From: Goekera deserti
GTDB lineage: Bacteria; Actinomycetota; Actinomycetes; Mycobacteriales; Geodermatophilaceae
Length of the DNA stretch: 64,000 nt
Direction: 5' to 3'
NCBI RefSeq assembly: GCF_010685995.1
Contig: NZ_JAAGWK010000020.1
Span: 1-64,000, forward strand
The position numbers and the translations under genes are program-made. The notes below the pieces were generated by a model. The model had not been told where the DNA came from, searched no databases, and saw only the letters and a list, made by a program, of their open reading frames with translations. Below are positions 8,949-17,977 of the stretch, piece after piece. Within the stretch, counting starts at the first letter, position 1. Every line of letters starts with the position of its first letter.

Positions 8949-10211
8949 CGCGACGCGGACACCGGCGAGCAGCTCCAGCCCGAACAGGAACGACGATCGC
9001 GTGGTGGCCCCGGCCTGCACGACCACCAGCGTGCTGTCGGCCATGGTGCAGATGACCGAGGCCTCCGACCGCTCGACCAGCGGCGGACAGGCGATGAGCA
9101 CGTGGTCGTAGGCGTCCTTCGCCTCGGCGAGCAGCTCGGACATCTTGGACGTGCTCAGCAGCTGTGCGGACCCGTCGACCAGCCGGCCCGCGCCGAGGTG
9201 GAACACGTTGTCGGACGACCCCGGTCGGGTCGCCTCTGCCGCGCCGACCGACCCGGCCAGCACATCGGCGACGCCCAGCGCCTCCGCGTCGTCAGCGTGC
9301 CGCCTGCCCTTGGCGCGGGGTTCGCGGGCCCGGAAGTCGACGTCCAGCACCAGCACCCGGTAACCGATCTCACCGAGCGCCGAGGCCAGCTCGGTGGCGA
9401 TGGACAGGGCCTTGCTGTCCGCCGTGACCGGGGCGACCGCCAGGGCGCCGCCGATCTGCGACCCGAACTGCAGGTTGGCCCGCAGGGTGCGGAACGCCTC
9501 CACCCGGCCGTCGGTGCCGCTGCCGGGCCGACCACCCCGGGTGCGCGCCAGCGGGATCGAGGTCAGGGTGGCCAGTCCCGGGGTGTCCGGCAGGTCACCC
9601 AGGGTCCTGATCCGGGTGTCCACGGCGTTGCGGACGACGAGGACCACGATGCCGACCAGCGCTCCGAGCAGCAGGCCGATGAGAGTGTTGCTGCGCGGCT
9701 GCGGTGACACGGCGACCTCGGGTGCCACCGCGGGCTCGATCAGGCTGATCTGCACGGGCGACGTCCCCGCCCCCGGCGCGTCCAGCTGCCCTGCCTCCTG
9801 GGCCAGGGTCGTGGCCACCGCGTTGGCGACGTCCGCTGCGACGTCCGGGTCCTCGCCGTTCACGAAGACGTCGATGATCGCCGTCTCCTCGCGGGCGGCT
9901 GCGGTGACCTGTGCCCGCAGGTCGTCCACGTCCACGTCGCCCCCCAGGTCGTCCGCGACCCGGTCGAGCACCGCGGCGGAGGTCGCGAGCTGCGCGTAGG
10001 TCGACGCCCGCTGCATGGCGAACACGTTGCCCTGCTGGAGGTCCGCCGGCGTCGCCGCACCCAGCGTCGAGACGACCACCGTGGCCCGGGCCGCGTAGGT
10101 GGGCGTCACCAGCGTCGACAGCCCGTAGCCTGCTGCCGCCCCCAGGATCGCAAGGCCCGCGATGATCCACCAGCCGCGCCGGAGGATGCGCAGGTAGTCA
10201 TGCAGCAGCAC
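8871..10211 (-). CDS. Wzz/BY-kinase-type chain-length protein with a degenerate kinase domain
   Basis: Controls polysaccharide chain length as a membrane co-polymerase. Residues 11-35 and about 174-196 are the two helices that bracket a periplasmic-type Wzz domain. The cytosolic half resembles a bacterial tyrosine kinase (BY-kinase), but the P-loop position reads APVTADSKALS instead of GEGKS/T. The third motif is VLIACPP instead of the usual IDTPP, and there is no C-terminal tyrosine cluster. Only the Walker A' position (VLVLDVDF) keeps an aspartate. I infer a catalytically dead kinase domain kept as a scaffold. ATG start at 10211, divergent from the flippase gene. Confidence 0.87.
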   Translation of the reverse strand: MLLHDYLRILRRGWWIIAGLAILGAAAGYGLSTLVTPTYAARATVVVSTLGAATPADLQQGNVFAMQRASTYAQLATSAAVLDRVADDLGGDVDVDDLRAQVTAAAREETAIIDVFVNGEDPDVAADVANAVATTLAQEAGQLDAPGAGTSPVQISLIEPAVAPEVAVSPQPRSNTLIGLLLGALVGIVVLVVRNAVDTRIRTLGDLPDTPGLATLTSIPLARTRGGRPGSGTDGRVEAFRTLRANLQFGSQIGGALAVAPVTADSKALSIATELASALGEIGYRVLVLDVDFRAREPRAKGRRHADDAEALGVADVLAGSVGAAEATRPGSSDNVFHLGAGRLVDGSAQLLSTSKMSELLAEAKDAYDHVLIACPPLVERSEASVICTMADSTLVVVQAGATTRSSFLFGLELLAGVRVASASVAVDNVRGIDVTAGRWQSLTTD

Positions 10212-10422
10212 GGGTTGCTCCAGTCACGGGTTCGTGGGCGAGGCGCCCTGTCAGGGTCCCGGCGAACTGGAGGAGGACACCGAGCTGGGCCGATCCTAGG
10301 GAGACCACCCGGTGTCCCAGGAGTCATTCGCCTCACTATGAGCCGACAGTGGCCGGCCAGGTGCGAGTATCCCCTCTGCGCGTCCTGACCGACGGACGCC
10401 GCCGACAGCGGGGAGGACGAGC

Positions 10423-11835
10423 TTGCCAGGAGCTCCGTCCTTCCGGTCCACGCTCGGTCTCATGGCGGGCACCAGCCTGCTCGTCCCCGTCGTCGGTGTG
10501 TTCACGGCGCCGATCCTGGCCCAGGCACTGGGGGTGGCCGGGCGGGGCGAGGCCGCCGCAGCCATGGCACCGAACGCACTGGTGGTGGCCGTGGCGACGC
10601 TCGGGTTGCCGGAAGCACTCACCTACCACCTTGCCAGACGACCGCAGGTCACCGCTCGCGCGCTGCTCTTCACCGCGGTGATCAGCGCACTCGTGGGGCT
10701 GCTCTGCCTGGTCGGCACCTTCTTCCTGTCCGACTACCTGTCCGGCGGCAACGCAGACCTGGCCGACCTGGTGATCCTGGGTACGGCGTTCGCCGTCCCC
10801 ACCCTGCTGGTCAACCTGCTCCGGGGAGCCGCGTCGGGGAGACAGATGTGGCGCGCGGTGGCGGCCGAACGGGTCGTGAACTCCGTCCTGCGCCTCACCG
10901 GCATCGCCGTCCTCGCCGCTCTCGGAGCACTGACGGTCGAGCGCGCCGTCCTGGTGATGTGTGTCGCGCCGCTCGTGGCCGGGGTCGCCTACTGGCGACT
11001 GTTCACCCCGAGCCCGCAGCCGCCGGCGACGGGAGGACGACAGGAGCGGGTCGAGCGCCAGCTGATGAGCTTCGGGTCGCGCATCTGGTTGGGGTCGGTG
11101 GCCAGCATCCTCACCGGGCGGCTCAGCCAGCTGCTGGTCACCCCGTTGTCGAACGTCGAGCAGTTGGGGTTGCTGGTCGTGGCGATCACGATCTCCGACG
11201 TCCCGTTCATCGTCGCGACGGCCATCCGCGACGTCATGTTCGGGGTGGACAGCCACTCCGCGGACGCCGAACGGCTCGCCCGCACCTCGCGCGCCGCCAC
11301 CCTGGTCTGCCTGGTCGGCTCGGCCGTGCTGGCTGTGACCCTGCCCAGCTGGATCGGCGTGCTCTTCGGCCGGGAGTTCGCCTCTGCCGCACCGGTCACC
11401 GTCATCCTGCTGGCGGCCGCCGTGGTCAACGTGCCCGGGCTCATCGCCGGCGCCGGGCTCAGCGCCTGGGGCCGGCCCGGGTTGCGCAGCCTCGGCCTCG
11501 TCGTCGCGCTGCTGACGAACCTCGCCCTGTTCCTCCTGCTCGTGCCCACGTACGGGGCCATGGGCGCCGGTTGGGCCGCCTTGATCAGTGGCCTGGCGGT
11601 CTCGACCTACGCCGTCGTCGCCACCTCGCGGGTGCTGAGGGTGCCCGCGCTGTCGTTCCTGGTGCCCACCCGCGCGGACGTCGCCCTCGTCCGGTCAGAG
11701 CTCAGGCCGGCGCTGCGCCGCCTCCGTGGGAGGCGACGAGCGGCCGGGGAGCCTGGACCGGATGCCGCCGAGCAGGCGGAGCCCCGTTCGCCACAGGAGC
11801 GCCACGTCGGAGCCGCGGACGACGACGAAGTCTGA
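10423..11835 (+). CDS. Wzx-type flippase (MOP superfamily), first copy
   Basis: Exports lipid-linked repeat units across the membrane. The 470-residue protein has about twelve to fourteen helices and the Wzx-like start ending in LGVAGRGEAAAAMAP, then GLPEALTYHLARRP. The TTG at 10423 is the best start because GGGAGGA (10411-10417) sits at the right distance and the first helix follows at once. Its 3' end overlaps, in antiparallel orientation, 141 bases of a homologous flippase gene (11695-13113). Two copies in one locus suggest two substrates or a duplication. Confidence 0.87.
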   Translation: MPGAPSFRSTLGLMAGTSLLVPVVGVFTAPILAQALGVAGRGEAAAAMAPNALVVAVATLGLPEALTYHLARRPQVTARALLFTAVISALVGLLCLVGTFFLSDYLSGGNADLADLVILGTAFAVPTLLVNLLRGAASGRQMWRAVAAERVVNSVLRLTGIAVLAALGALTVERAVLVMCVAPLVAGVAYWRLFTPSPQPPATGGRQERVERQLMSFGSRIWLGSVASILTGRLSQLLVTPLSNVEQLGLLVVAITISDVPFIVATAIRDVMFGVDSHSADAERLARTSRAATLVCLVGSAVLAVTLPSWIGVLFGREFASAAPVTVILLAAAVVNVPGLIAGAGLSAWGRPGLRSLGLVVALLTNLALFLLLVPTYGAMGAGWAALISGLAVSTYAVVATSRVLRVPALSFLVPTRADVALVRSELRPALRRLRGRRRAAGEPGPDAAEQAEPRSPQERHVGAADDDEV

Positions 11836-13113
11836 TCCGCGCACCTGCATCACCCGCGCGGCGCACCGGGTCATGTAGACGCTGAAGACGACGTTGCTCA
11901 GGAAGCTGGCGACAGCCGCCCCCACCGCGCCGCCGAGCGGGACCAGGACGACCAGCAGGGGCAGGTTCACCGCCAGCGTGACGGCGAGACCGGCGCTGCG
12001 CAGCCCCGGGCGCCCCCAGGCCCCGAGGCCGGCCGAGGCCAGGATGCCCGGCACGCAGACCACGGAGCCGGCGGTCAGGACCAGGGTGGGCAGGATCGCG
12101 TCGGTGAACCCGGCGCCGAAGAGCGGCCCGATCCACAGCGGCAGGGTCGCCCCGAGCAGCAGCGAGCCGATGGCGGCGAGCAGCCAGGTGGCGCGCGCGG
12201 TGACCACGAGCTGCTCGGCGTCCTGCGTCTTGCTGTTCACCCCGAACAGCGCGTCCCGAACAGCCAGACTCACGATCAGGGGGACGTCGGAGACGGTGAC
12301 CGCCACGACGAACAGGCCGAGTTGCTCCACGTCGGACAGCGGCGCGACGAGCAGCTGCCCGGTGCGGGCCAGCAACATGCTGGCGGCCGCGCCCATCCAG
12401 ACCCGCACGCCGAACGAGAGCAGCCAGCCGGCCATGGTCGCCGACGTCGGCCCACCGGTCGGCGCCCGGGGAGGCCGGCCGAGCAGGCGGACGTAGGAGA
12501 TCCCGCACACCACCAGGGCCAGCGAGGAGACCACCACTGCGCTGAAGGCGGTGAGGCCCCCGACCAGGAACAGCACCAGCAGGGCGAGCAGGCGGACCAC
12601 GACGCTGATCAGTCGTTCGGCTGCCACCGCCCCCCACATCTGCCGGCCCTGGGCGGCACCGCGCAGGACGTTGACCAGCATGGCGGGCAGCGCGAGCGCG
12701 GAGCCCAGCAGGACCAACCGGCCCAGCGCCGGGTCCCCGGCGCTCAGGAACGGCAGCGCCGGGACGACGACGAGGAGGCACACGGCGCCGAAGGCCAGGG
12801 AGATGGCCGACGCCCAGGCCACCGCGGACCGCGTGTGCTCCGGGCGCTTGGCGATGTGGTACGTCAGGGCCTCGGGCAGTCCGAGGGTGGCCACGCTGAC
12901 CAGCAGGGCCCCCGGCGCCAGCGCTGCGGCCACCTCGCCCCGGCCCGCGACCCCGAGCCCCTGCGCGAGGAGGGGGGAGCTCAGCAGCCCGCCGAACGGG
13001 ACGAAGAAGCTGGCGAACGTCATCAGCAGCACGGCCCGGCGCAACGGCGCCCGGTCCGGGTCCGGTGGCGCCTCGGTCGGGGCGTCGACCGCCGCGTCGT
13101 CGCGGGACGTCAC
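11695..13113 (-). CDS. Wzx-type flippase (MOP superfamily), second copy
   Basis: A 472-residue polytopic protein clearly homologous to the flippase encoded convergently at 10423-11835. Compare LGVAGRGEVAAALAP and GLPEALTYHIAKRP with LGVAGRGEAAAAMAP and GLPEALTYHLARRP in the first copy. The GTG at 13113 is chosen because it overlaps the stop of the upstream glycosyltransferase in the classic GTGA arrangement (13110-13113), implying translational coupling. It likely flips the product of the downstream-facing glycosyltransferase and acyltransferase set (13.1-16.5 kb). Confidence 0.87.
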   Translation of the reverse strand: MTSRDDAAVDAPTEAPPDPDRAPLRRAVLLMTFASFFVPFGGLLSSPLLAQGLGVAGRGEVAAALAPGALLVSVATLGLPEALTYHIAKRPEHTRSAVAWASAISLAFGAVCLLVVVPALPFLSAGDPALGRLVLLGSALALPAMLVNVLRGAAQGRQMWGAVAAERLISVVVRLLALLVLFLVGGLTAFSAVVVSSLALVVCGISYVRLLGRPPRAPTGGPTSATMAGWLLSFGVRVWMGAAASMLLARTGQLLVAPLSDVEQLGLFVVAVTVSDVPLIVSLAVRDALFGVNSKTQDAEQLVVTARATWLLAAIGSLLLGATLPLWIGPLFGAGFTDAILPTLVLTAGSVVCVPGILASAGLGAWGRPGLRSAGLAVTLAVNLPLLVVLVPLGGAVGAAVASFLSNVVFSVYMTRCAARVMQVRGSDFVVVRGSDVALLWRTGLRLLGGIRSRLPGRSSPPTEAAQRRPEL

Positions 13114-14144
13114 GAGCCCGGTTCTCGGTCGACGGGCACGACGGTCGAGGCGCGGACACCCATGACCAGGTCCTCGACCATGCGCTCGGGACCCAGGCCG
13201 CCGCGCCGAGGCGACCGGTAGACCCCGGCACGGATGTTGCGCGCCAGCACGGCCGCTCGGGCGGACCGCCGGCGGGCCTGGAACACGTCGTTGCGCATCT
13301 CGGTCAGCTCTGCCAGCCGCCGGTACCGGCCGGCGACGGCACGGAACCGTGCATCGCCACCTGCCGCCTCGAACCCGGCGAGCAGCTCCGACCGCTGCCG
13401 GGTCATCACGACCATCGCCTGCAGGCGGTCCGGTCCCTCCGCCAGCTTGACCCGGACTCGTTGCCCCAGGCTGTCCCTGCGGGCGCCGTAGAGCTGGGCC
13501 GGGTGCTGGCGGTAGTCGGCCAGCCGCTCGTCGAGCATGCAGATCCTGCCGAAGTTGGACGCCAGGAAGTACACCCATCGGTCGTGCGAGAGCAGGGTCT
13601 GCGGATCGAAGAGGTCGGGGCCCCTCCGGTCCTCGGGCAGCAGGTCCAGCAGCGTCCGGCGGAAGAGCATCGTGAAGCCGAAGAACTTGCCCCAGGGGTC
13701 ACCGACGCCGGGCGGCAGCAGCTGGGTCCGGGTGATGGTCTGGTCGTCGTGACCGATCAGCTGACCGGTCGCGTCCATGAGGTTCACCTGGTGCGTGCAC
13801 AGGTCGGCGCCGTGCTCGTCGATGGCGGCCCGGGTGAGCTCGAGCTTCCGGGGAGCCCACCGGTCGTCCTGGTCGGCGAAGGCCACGTAGGCGCCCGCGG
13901 CACGCCGCGTGGCCCGCAGGAAGTTCTCGGAGAAGCCGAGACTGGTCGGGTTCACACCGACCCGCACCGGGAACGGTGCGTCCCTGCCGAACTGGGCGAC
14001 GATCTCCAGCGTCTCGTCCCGGGAGCCGTCGTCGGCGACGATCAGCTCACACGGGGTGACCGTCTGCCGCCCGATGCTCTCCAGCTGTTCCCTGACGTAC
14101 CGGGCACCGTTGTACGTGCCCATGACGACCGATATGTCCGACAT
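13110..14144 (-). CDS. GT2 glycosyltransferase (rhamnosyltransferase-like)
   Basis: A 344-residue cytoplasmic GT-A enzyme. The opening ISVVMGTYNGARYVREQLES, IVADDGSRDETLE and the metal-binding AFADQDDRWAP are standard family 2 motifs, with the spacing of the RfbF/rhamnosyltransferase branch. The C-terminal third is helical and basic. ATG at 14144 is preceded by GGGGGGAGGAACGC, a very strong ribosome binding site. Coupled to the flippase by a 4-base overlap. Sugar specificity cannot be read from sequence. Confidence 0.9.
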   Translation of the reverse strand: MSDISVVMGTYNGARYVREQLESIGRQTVTPCELIVADDGSRDETLEIVAQFGRDAPFPVRVGVNPTSLGFSENFLRATRRAAGAYVAFADQDDRWAPRKLELTRAAIDEHGADLCTHQVNLMDATGQLIGHDDQTITRTQLLPPGVGDPWGKFFGFTMLFRRTLLDLLPEDRRGPDLFDPQTLLSHDRWVYFLASNFGRICMLDERLADYRQHPAQLYGARRDSLGQRVRVKLAEGPDRLQAMVVMTRQRSELLAGFEAAGGDARFRAVAGRYRRLAELTEMRNDVFQARRRSARAAVLARNIRAGVYRSPRRGGLGPERMVEDLVMGVRASTVVPVDREPGS

Positions 14145-14239
14145 GCGTTCCTCCCCCCGGGACTGTCCCTCACCGACCACCGCAGGCCCACGCTGCACGG
14201 CCTGCCGCGCCGATGGCGCGAGCTGTCCGGGCGCGCAGG

Positions 14240-15367
14240 TCAGAGGCCGACCCGGTCGCGCCATGCGAAGACCGGGCGTTCCACGACCACGTAGAGCAGG
14301 CTGCCCGCGGCCACGCCGAGCGCCGTGAGTGCCACGGTCCGCAGGACGACCGGCCCGTCCCACACCTCGACGATGGGCTCGAGGAGCACATAGTGGCTGA
14401 TGTAGATGCTGTAACTGGCCAGGCCGATGAACGACACCGACTTCCAGCAGGAGAACCGGTGGAAGGCGGTCTGCAAGCGCGTGCCGGTCGGCAGCAGCCC
14501 GTACACGATGACCGCGGCCGAGCAGAGCGGGATCACCGCGTTGCGCCAGATCGCCTCGTACTGGTCCGATCCCACCGCGGACACCGCCAGGAACAGCACC
14601 ACCGCGACGACGGGCACCCAGTCCCGGGACACGGTGCCGAGCCACCGGGAACCGCCCGCCCGCCACGACCGGTAGGCGAGCGCCGTCAGCACACCCCAGG
14701 CGATCGCGTCCATGCGCACGTCCGTCCCGCGCAGGACATGGGCCTCGGCGTCGCCACGGACGCAGAGCACGACACGCATGACGGTGGAGTAGGCGATGGC
14801 CGCGACGGCCAGGGCGATCAGTGCACCGTGCCAGCGGCGGGTGTGCAGCAGCCCGAACCAGATGAGCGCGAAGGCGATGTAGAACTGCTCCTCGACCGCC
14901 AGGCTCCACACGACGTTCGACCCGGGGAGGACCTCGTAGCTCGCTGCACCGTCGAAGACCTGCACCCAGTTGTAGGTGAAGAACACCTGGGACGCCACGG
15001 CCCCCCAGTGCACGGGCCGGAAGCACGCGTAGACGAGCGTGGGCAGCAGGATGGCCACCACGAACGGTGGGCCGAGCTTCAACAGTCGACGGACGTAGAA
15101 GCGCTTGACGTCGAACGAACCCGTCCGCTCACGCTCGCGCAGCAGCACCGACGTGATGATGAACCCGCTGATCGTGAAGAAGACCACGACGCCGCTGTCC
15201 CCCGGCACGAAGGTCAGTCCCGAGTGCTGGAACAGCACGATGACCACCGCGAGCGCACGCATCGCATCGATGTGCGCGAACCGGTTGGCCGCGTTGACCG
15301 GTGCCGCGGGGACGTCGACGGCGGAGGCCCCGCCGTCGGCGGTCATCGTCGGATCACCGGCTGACAT
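14240..15367 (-). CDS. Acyltransferase family 3 membrane protein
   Basis: O-acyltransferase of the acyltransferase-3 family, expected to acetylate or acylate the polysaccharide. The 375 residues contain about ten helices. Landmarks are the N-terminal IDAMRALAVVIVLFQHSG (catalytic-type histidine in the first helix), FFTISGFIITSVLLRERERT and the VWSLAVEEQFYI motif. It sits between two GT2 genes on the same strand, which supports decoration of the repeat unit. ATG at 15367 is used; an ATG seven codons later is also possible. Confidence 0.9.
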   Translation of the reverse strand: MSAGDPTMTADGGASAVDVPAAPVNAANRFAHIDAMRALAVVIVLFQHSGLTFVPGDSGVVVFFTISGFIITSVLLRERERTGSFDVKRFYVRRLLKLGPPFVVAILLPTLVYACFRPVHWGAVASQVFFTYNWVQVFDGAASYEVLPGSNVVWSLAVEEQFYIAFALIWFGLLHTRRWHGALIALAVAAIAYSTVMRVVLCVRGDAEAHVLRGTDVRMDAIAWGVLTALAYRSWRAGGSRWLGTVSRDWVPVVAVVLFLAVSAVGSDQYEAIWRNAVIPLCSAAVIVYGLLPTGTRLQTAFHRFSCWKSVSFIGLASYSIYISHYVLLEPIVEVWDGPVVLRTVALTALGVAAGSLLYVVVERPVFAWRDRVGL

Positions 15368-15537
15368 GGGGTCGGGCCGTGTTCAAGGCAACAGCCTCCC
15401 AGTTCACACGTCGGCTGGACCGCCCGGTGGGGCACAGAGCCCAGCCCGGTACACCCGAGCCTGCCCGGTGACCACCCGCACCACCAGGGTCCACCGGTGT
15501 GATCTGAGCTGGCGACGACCGGCGCGGTCACCGGTCG

Positions 15538-16455
15538 TCAGGCCGGGATGTCGAGGATGCGCTCGGGCGTGAACCGTCCGCGCAGCACGTCCCGGGCAGC
15601 GCGGACGTTGCCCCGCAGTCGCTCCCGCCGCCACTGCGTCTCCTGCCCGACCACCGACCTGACCACGTTCTTCCCGCAGCGGAAGACGGTCTCGTGCACG
15701 GTCAACCAGAGCGGGAAGCTGCCCTTGTGGTGCAGGTACGCGGGGTTCATCACCTGCGAGTAGCCCAGCCGCACGTGGGCCGTCCGGCCGCCGGACTTGA
15801 CCCCGCGGTGCACGATCACGCAGTCGTCCACGATCGCCAGGGTGCCCTTGCGCATCAGCCGACGAGCGAAGTCGTGGTCCTCGAGCCAGGAGTACAGCGG
15901 CAGGCGGGCATCGAACACCTCCCCGCCGACCGCCGGTGGCCGGAAGGCGAAGTTGCACCCGTACAGCGTGCGGCTCGGCGTCCACGTCCCTGTGCCGGGT
16001 GTCGCAGCCGAGGCCGCGAGCTCGGCGGCCGCGACGTCCGCCGGCACCTCCTCGGCAGCAGCGCCGTCCAGCAGCACCCGTCCGGTGAGCGCGACGACGT
16101 GCGGGTGCGCGTCGAAGAACAGCATGGCCTGCTCGATGAAGTCCGCGCGGACGACGGCGTCGTCGTCGAAGCAGAAGACGTGCGTGGCGTGGGGTACGGC
16201 GGCGAGGCCGGCGTTGCGCTGCGCTGCCAGCCCGCGGTCGTGCACCAGGACGGCGCCGGGCGGCAGGGGCGTGGCCGGCAGGCTCGCCTCGTCCGGGGTG
16301 GACACGACCAGCGTGAAGTCCTGACGGGTCTGCCGACCGAGACCCTCGATGACGTCACCGAGCAGCTGTGGCCGGCCCGCCGAGGCGAGGACGACCGCTA
16401 TGGACTCCGGCGGACGGCCGACCTCGGCCGATCCGACCGCGTCTGGCTGTGTCAT
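15538..16455 (-). CDS. GT2 glycosyltransferase
   Basis: A 305-residue family 2 enzyme with AVVLASAGRPQLLGDVIEGL at the N-terminus, LAAQRNAGLA, and the metal site VFCFDDDAVV. The tail includes YGCNFAFRPP and SWLEDHDFARRL, typical of acceptor-side motifs in this family. The ATG at 16455 is favoured over the GTG one codon upstream because GGGAG is then spaced 7 bases. It heads the minus-strand set that continues through the acyltransferase, second GT2 and flippase genes. Confidence 0.88.
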   Translation of the reverse strand: MTQPDAVGSAEVGRPPESIAVVLASAGRPQLLGDVIEGLGRQTRQDFTLVVSTPDEASLPATPLPPGAVLVHDRGLAAQRNAGLAAVPHATHVFCFDDDAVVRADFIEQAMLFFDAHPHVVALTGRVLLDGAAAEEVPADVAAAELAASAATPGTGTWTPSRTLYGCNFAFRPPAVGGEVFDARLPLYSWLEDHDFARRLMRKGTLAIVDDCVIVHRGVKSGGRTAHVRLGYSQVMNPAYLHHKGSFPLWLTVHETVFRCGKNVVRSVVGQETQWRRERLRGNVRAARDVLRGRFTPERILDIPA

Positions 16456-16697
16456 CACACGTCTCCCGTGTCCGCTGCAGAGGGGCCGTCGCGCACCGGG
16501 CTGCGCCCAGCGACCGGCTCAGGCTAACGGCGCACCCGCCCGCCGGGTCGAGTCGTGAGCCACACCGCGACACCGCAGGACACGGGCACGTGCCGCGCAT
16601 CACCCGGCTGTGACCTCGACGGACACCAACGACCCGGGCAGGTGACCTAGGTTGATGTCGGCGCCCCCGAGCGCGACACCGGGACCGGAGGGACGCC

Positions 16698-17792
16698 GTG
16701 CACCGCGCCACCGAGGACCAGGACGTCTCCGACTCCGCCTCCCGCGTCCTCGCCCATCAGGGCCGTTCCACCGCCCTCGACGTGGCGCGCGGTCTGGCCA
16801 TCGTCGGCGTGGTGTTCAACCACGTGGTGGACGGTCTGATCGGCGCGTCCCTGCTGGACGAGGAGGCGGGGCTCGCCCGGGCCAACGACGCCCTGTACCT
16901 GCTGCGGATGCCAGCGCTGATGTTCCTCGTGGGCCTGTTCGTCCCGGGCGGGGTGCGGCGCCACGGCGTCACCGGCTACCTACGGCGTCGGGTGCCGTTG
17001 CTGGTGTACCTGTACGTGGTCTGGCAGCTGGTGGAGGGCTCGATCGAGATCGCCACGAACGACCTGCGCAACGGGAACACCGACCCGGTCGACATCGTGG
17101 AGATCTGGCTGCCGCTCGCTCACCTGTGGTTCCTGCCCCTGCTCGCCATCGCGACCGTGGTCGTCGTGCTCCTCCGACCCTGGCGCCGCGACCGGATCGC
17201 CGTGGCGGTGCTCGTCGGCCTGGTGCTCGTCACGGTGCTGACCTGGGGGCGGGGCACTCCCGTGCTGGGGCTGCGGGGCATGTCACTGGTCGGTTTCCTC
17301 GCCGTCGGGGCAGCCATCGGGCTCCCCCGGTCGACTCGCTGGTCGGCGGCACCGTGGTGGACCTGGGCGCTGGTGGGCACTGCGTCGACCCTGCCGTTCC
17401 TGTACCTGGCGTCCGGGGACGTGGGGCCGGCGACCGTCCTGCAGAGGATGGACGCGACCTCCCAGCTGCAGAGCGCGGTCGCGGCCGCGTGCGGCGTCGT
17501 CTCGCTGCTCGCTGTCGCCCGACTGGTCAGTGCGGTGCCGCTCGTACGCTCTGCTGTCGCGGCGGCGGGCCGGGTGACCCTGCCCGTCTACCTGGCGCAC
17601 GTGCTGGTGGTGGCCTCGGCCCGGATCGTCCTGGACCACGCCGGGTTCCAGCAGCCGGTGGCCATGGTGCTGGTGCTCGTACCGCTGGGCGTGGGCGTCC
17701 CGTGGGTGCTCATGAGCGCGCGCAGCACCCTGCGCCTGCGTTGGATGTTCGAGCTGCCACGGCCGCTGGCGAGGTGGACCAGCCCTCGGTGA
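16698..17792 (+). CDS. Acyltransferase family 3 (OpgC/WcaK-type) membrane protein
   Basis: A 364-residue polytopic protein starting LDVARGLAIVGVVFNHVVDG, with the histidine of the first helix that marks acyltransferase-3 enzymes. It has about ten helices and the LARAN...RMPALMFLVGLFV segment common in the family. GTG at 16698 has GGAGGG at ideal spacing. It is divergent from the GT2 gene at 15538-16455 and probably modifies the same polymer, or a second one. Confidence 0.85.
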   Translation: MHRATEDQDVSDSASRVLAHQGRSTALDVARGLAIVGVVFNHVVDGLIGASLLDEEAGLARANDALYLLRMPALMFLVGLFVPGGVRRHGVTGYLRRRVPLLVYLYVVWQLVEGSIEIATNDLRNGNTDPVDIVEIWLPLAHLWFLPLLAIATVVVVLLRPWRRDRIAVAVLVGLVLVTVLTWGRGTPVLGLRGMSLVGFLAVGAAIGLPRSTRWSAAPWWTWALVGTASTLPFLYLASGDVGPATVLQRMDATSQLQSAVAAACGVVSLLAVARLVSAVPLVRSAVAAAGRVTLPVYLAHVLVVASARIVLDHAGFQQPVAMVLVLVPLGVGVPWVLMSARSTLRLRWMFELPRPLARWTSPR

Positions 17793-17977
17793 ACAGCACA
17801 CCGGGGTGGGCCGTCAGGCGGGTGTGGTCGGAGCGTCGGACGAGGTGCTCGCACACCGCTACGGCCCCGTCGGTAACCGTTCTGGAGACCTTGTGTGATC
17901 ATGCAGTTTCGAAGAGTCATGGTCGCCGGCATCGTCCAGCTGCCTGCTCGCCCAGTCACACACCGAGGCGGTTCACC

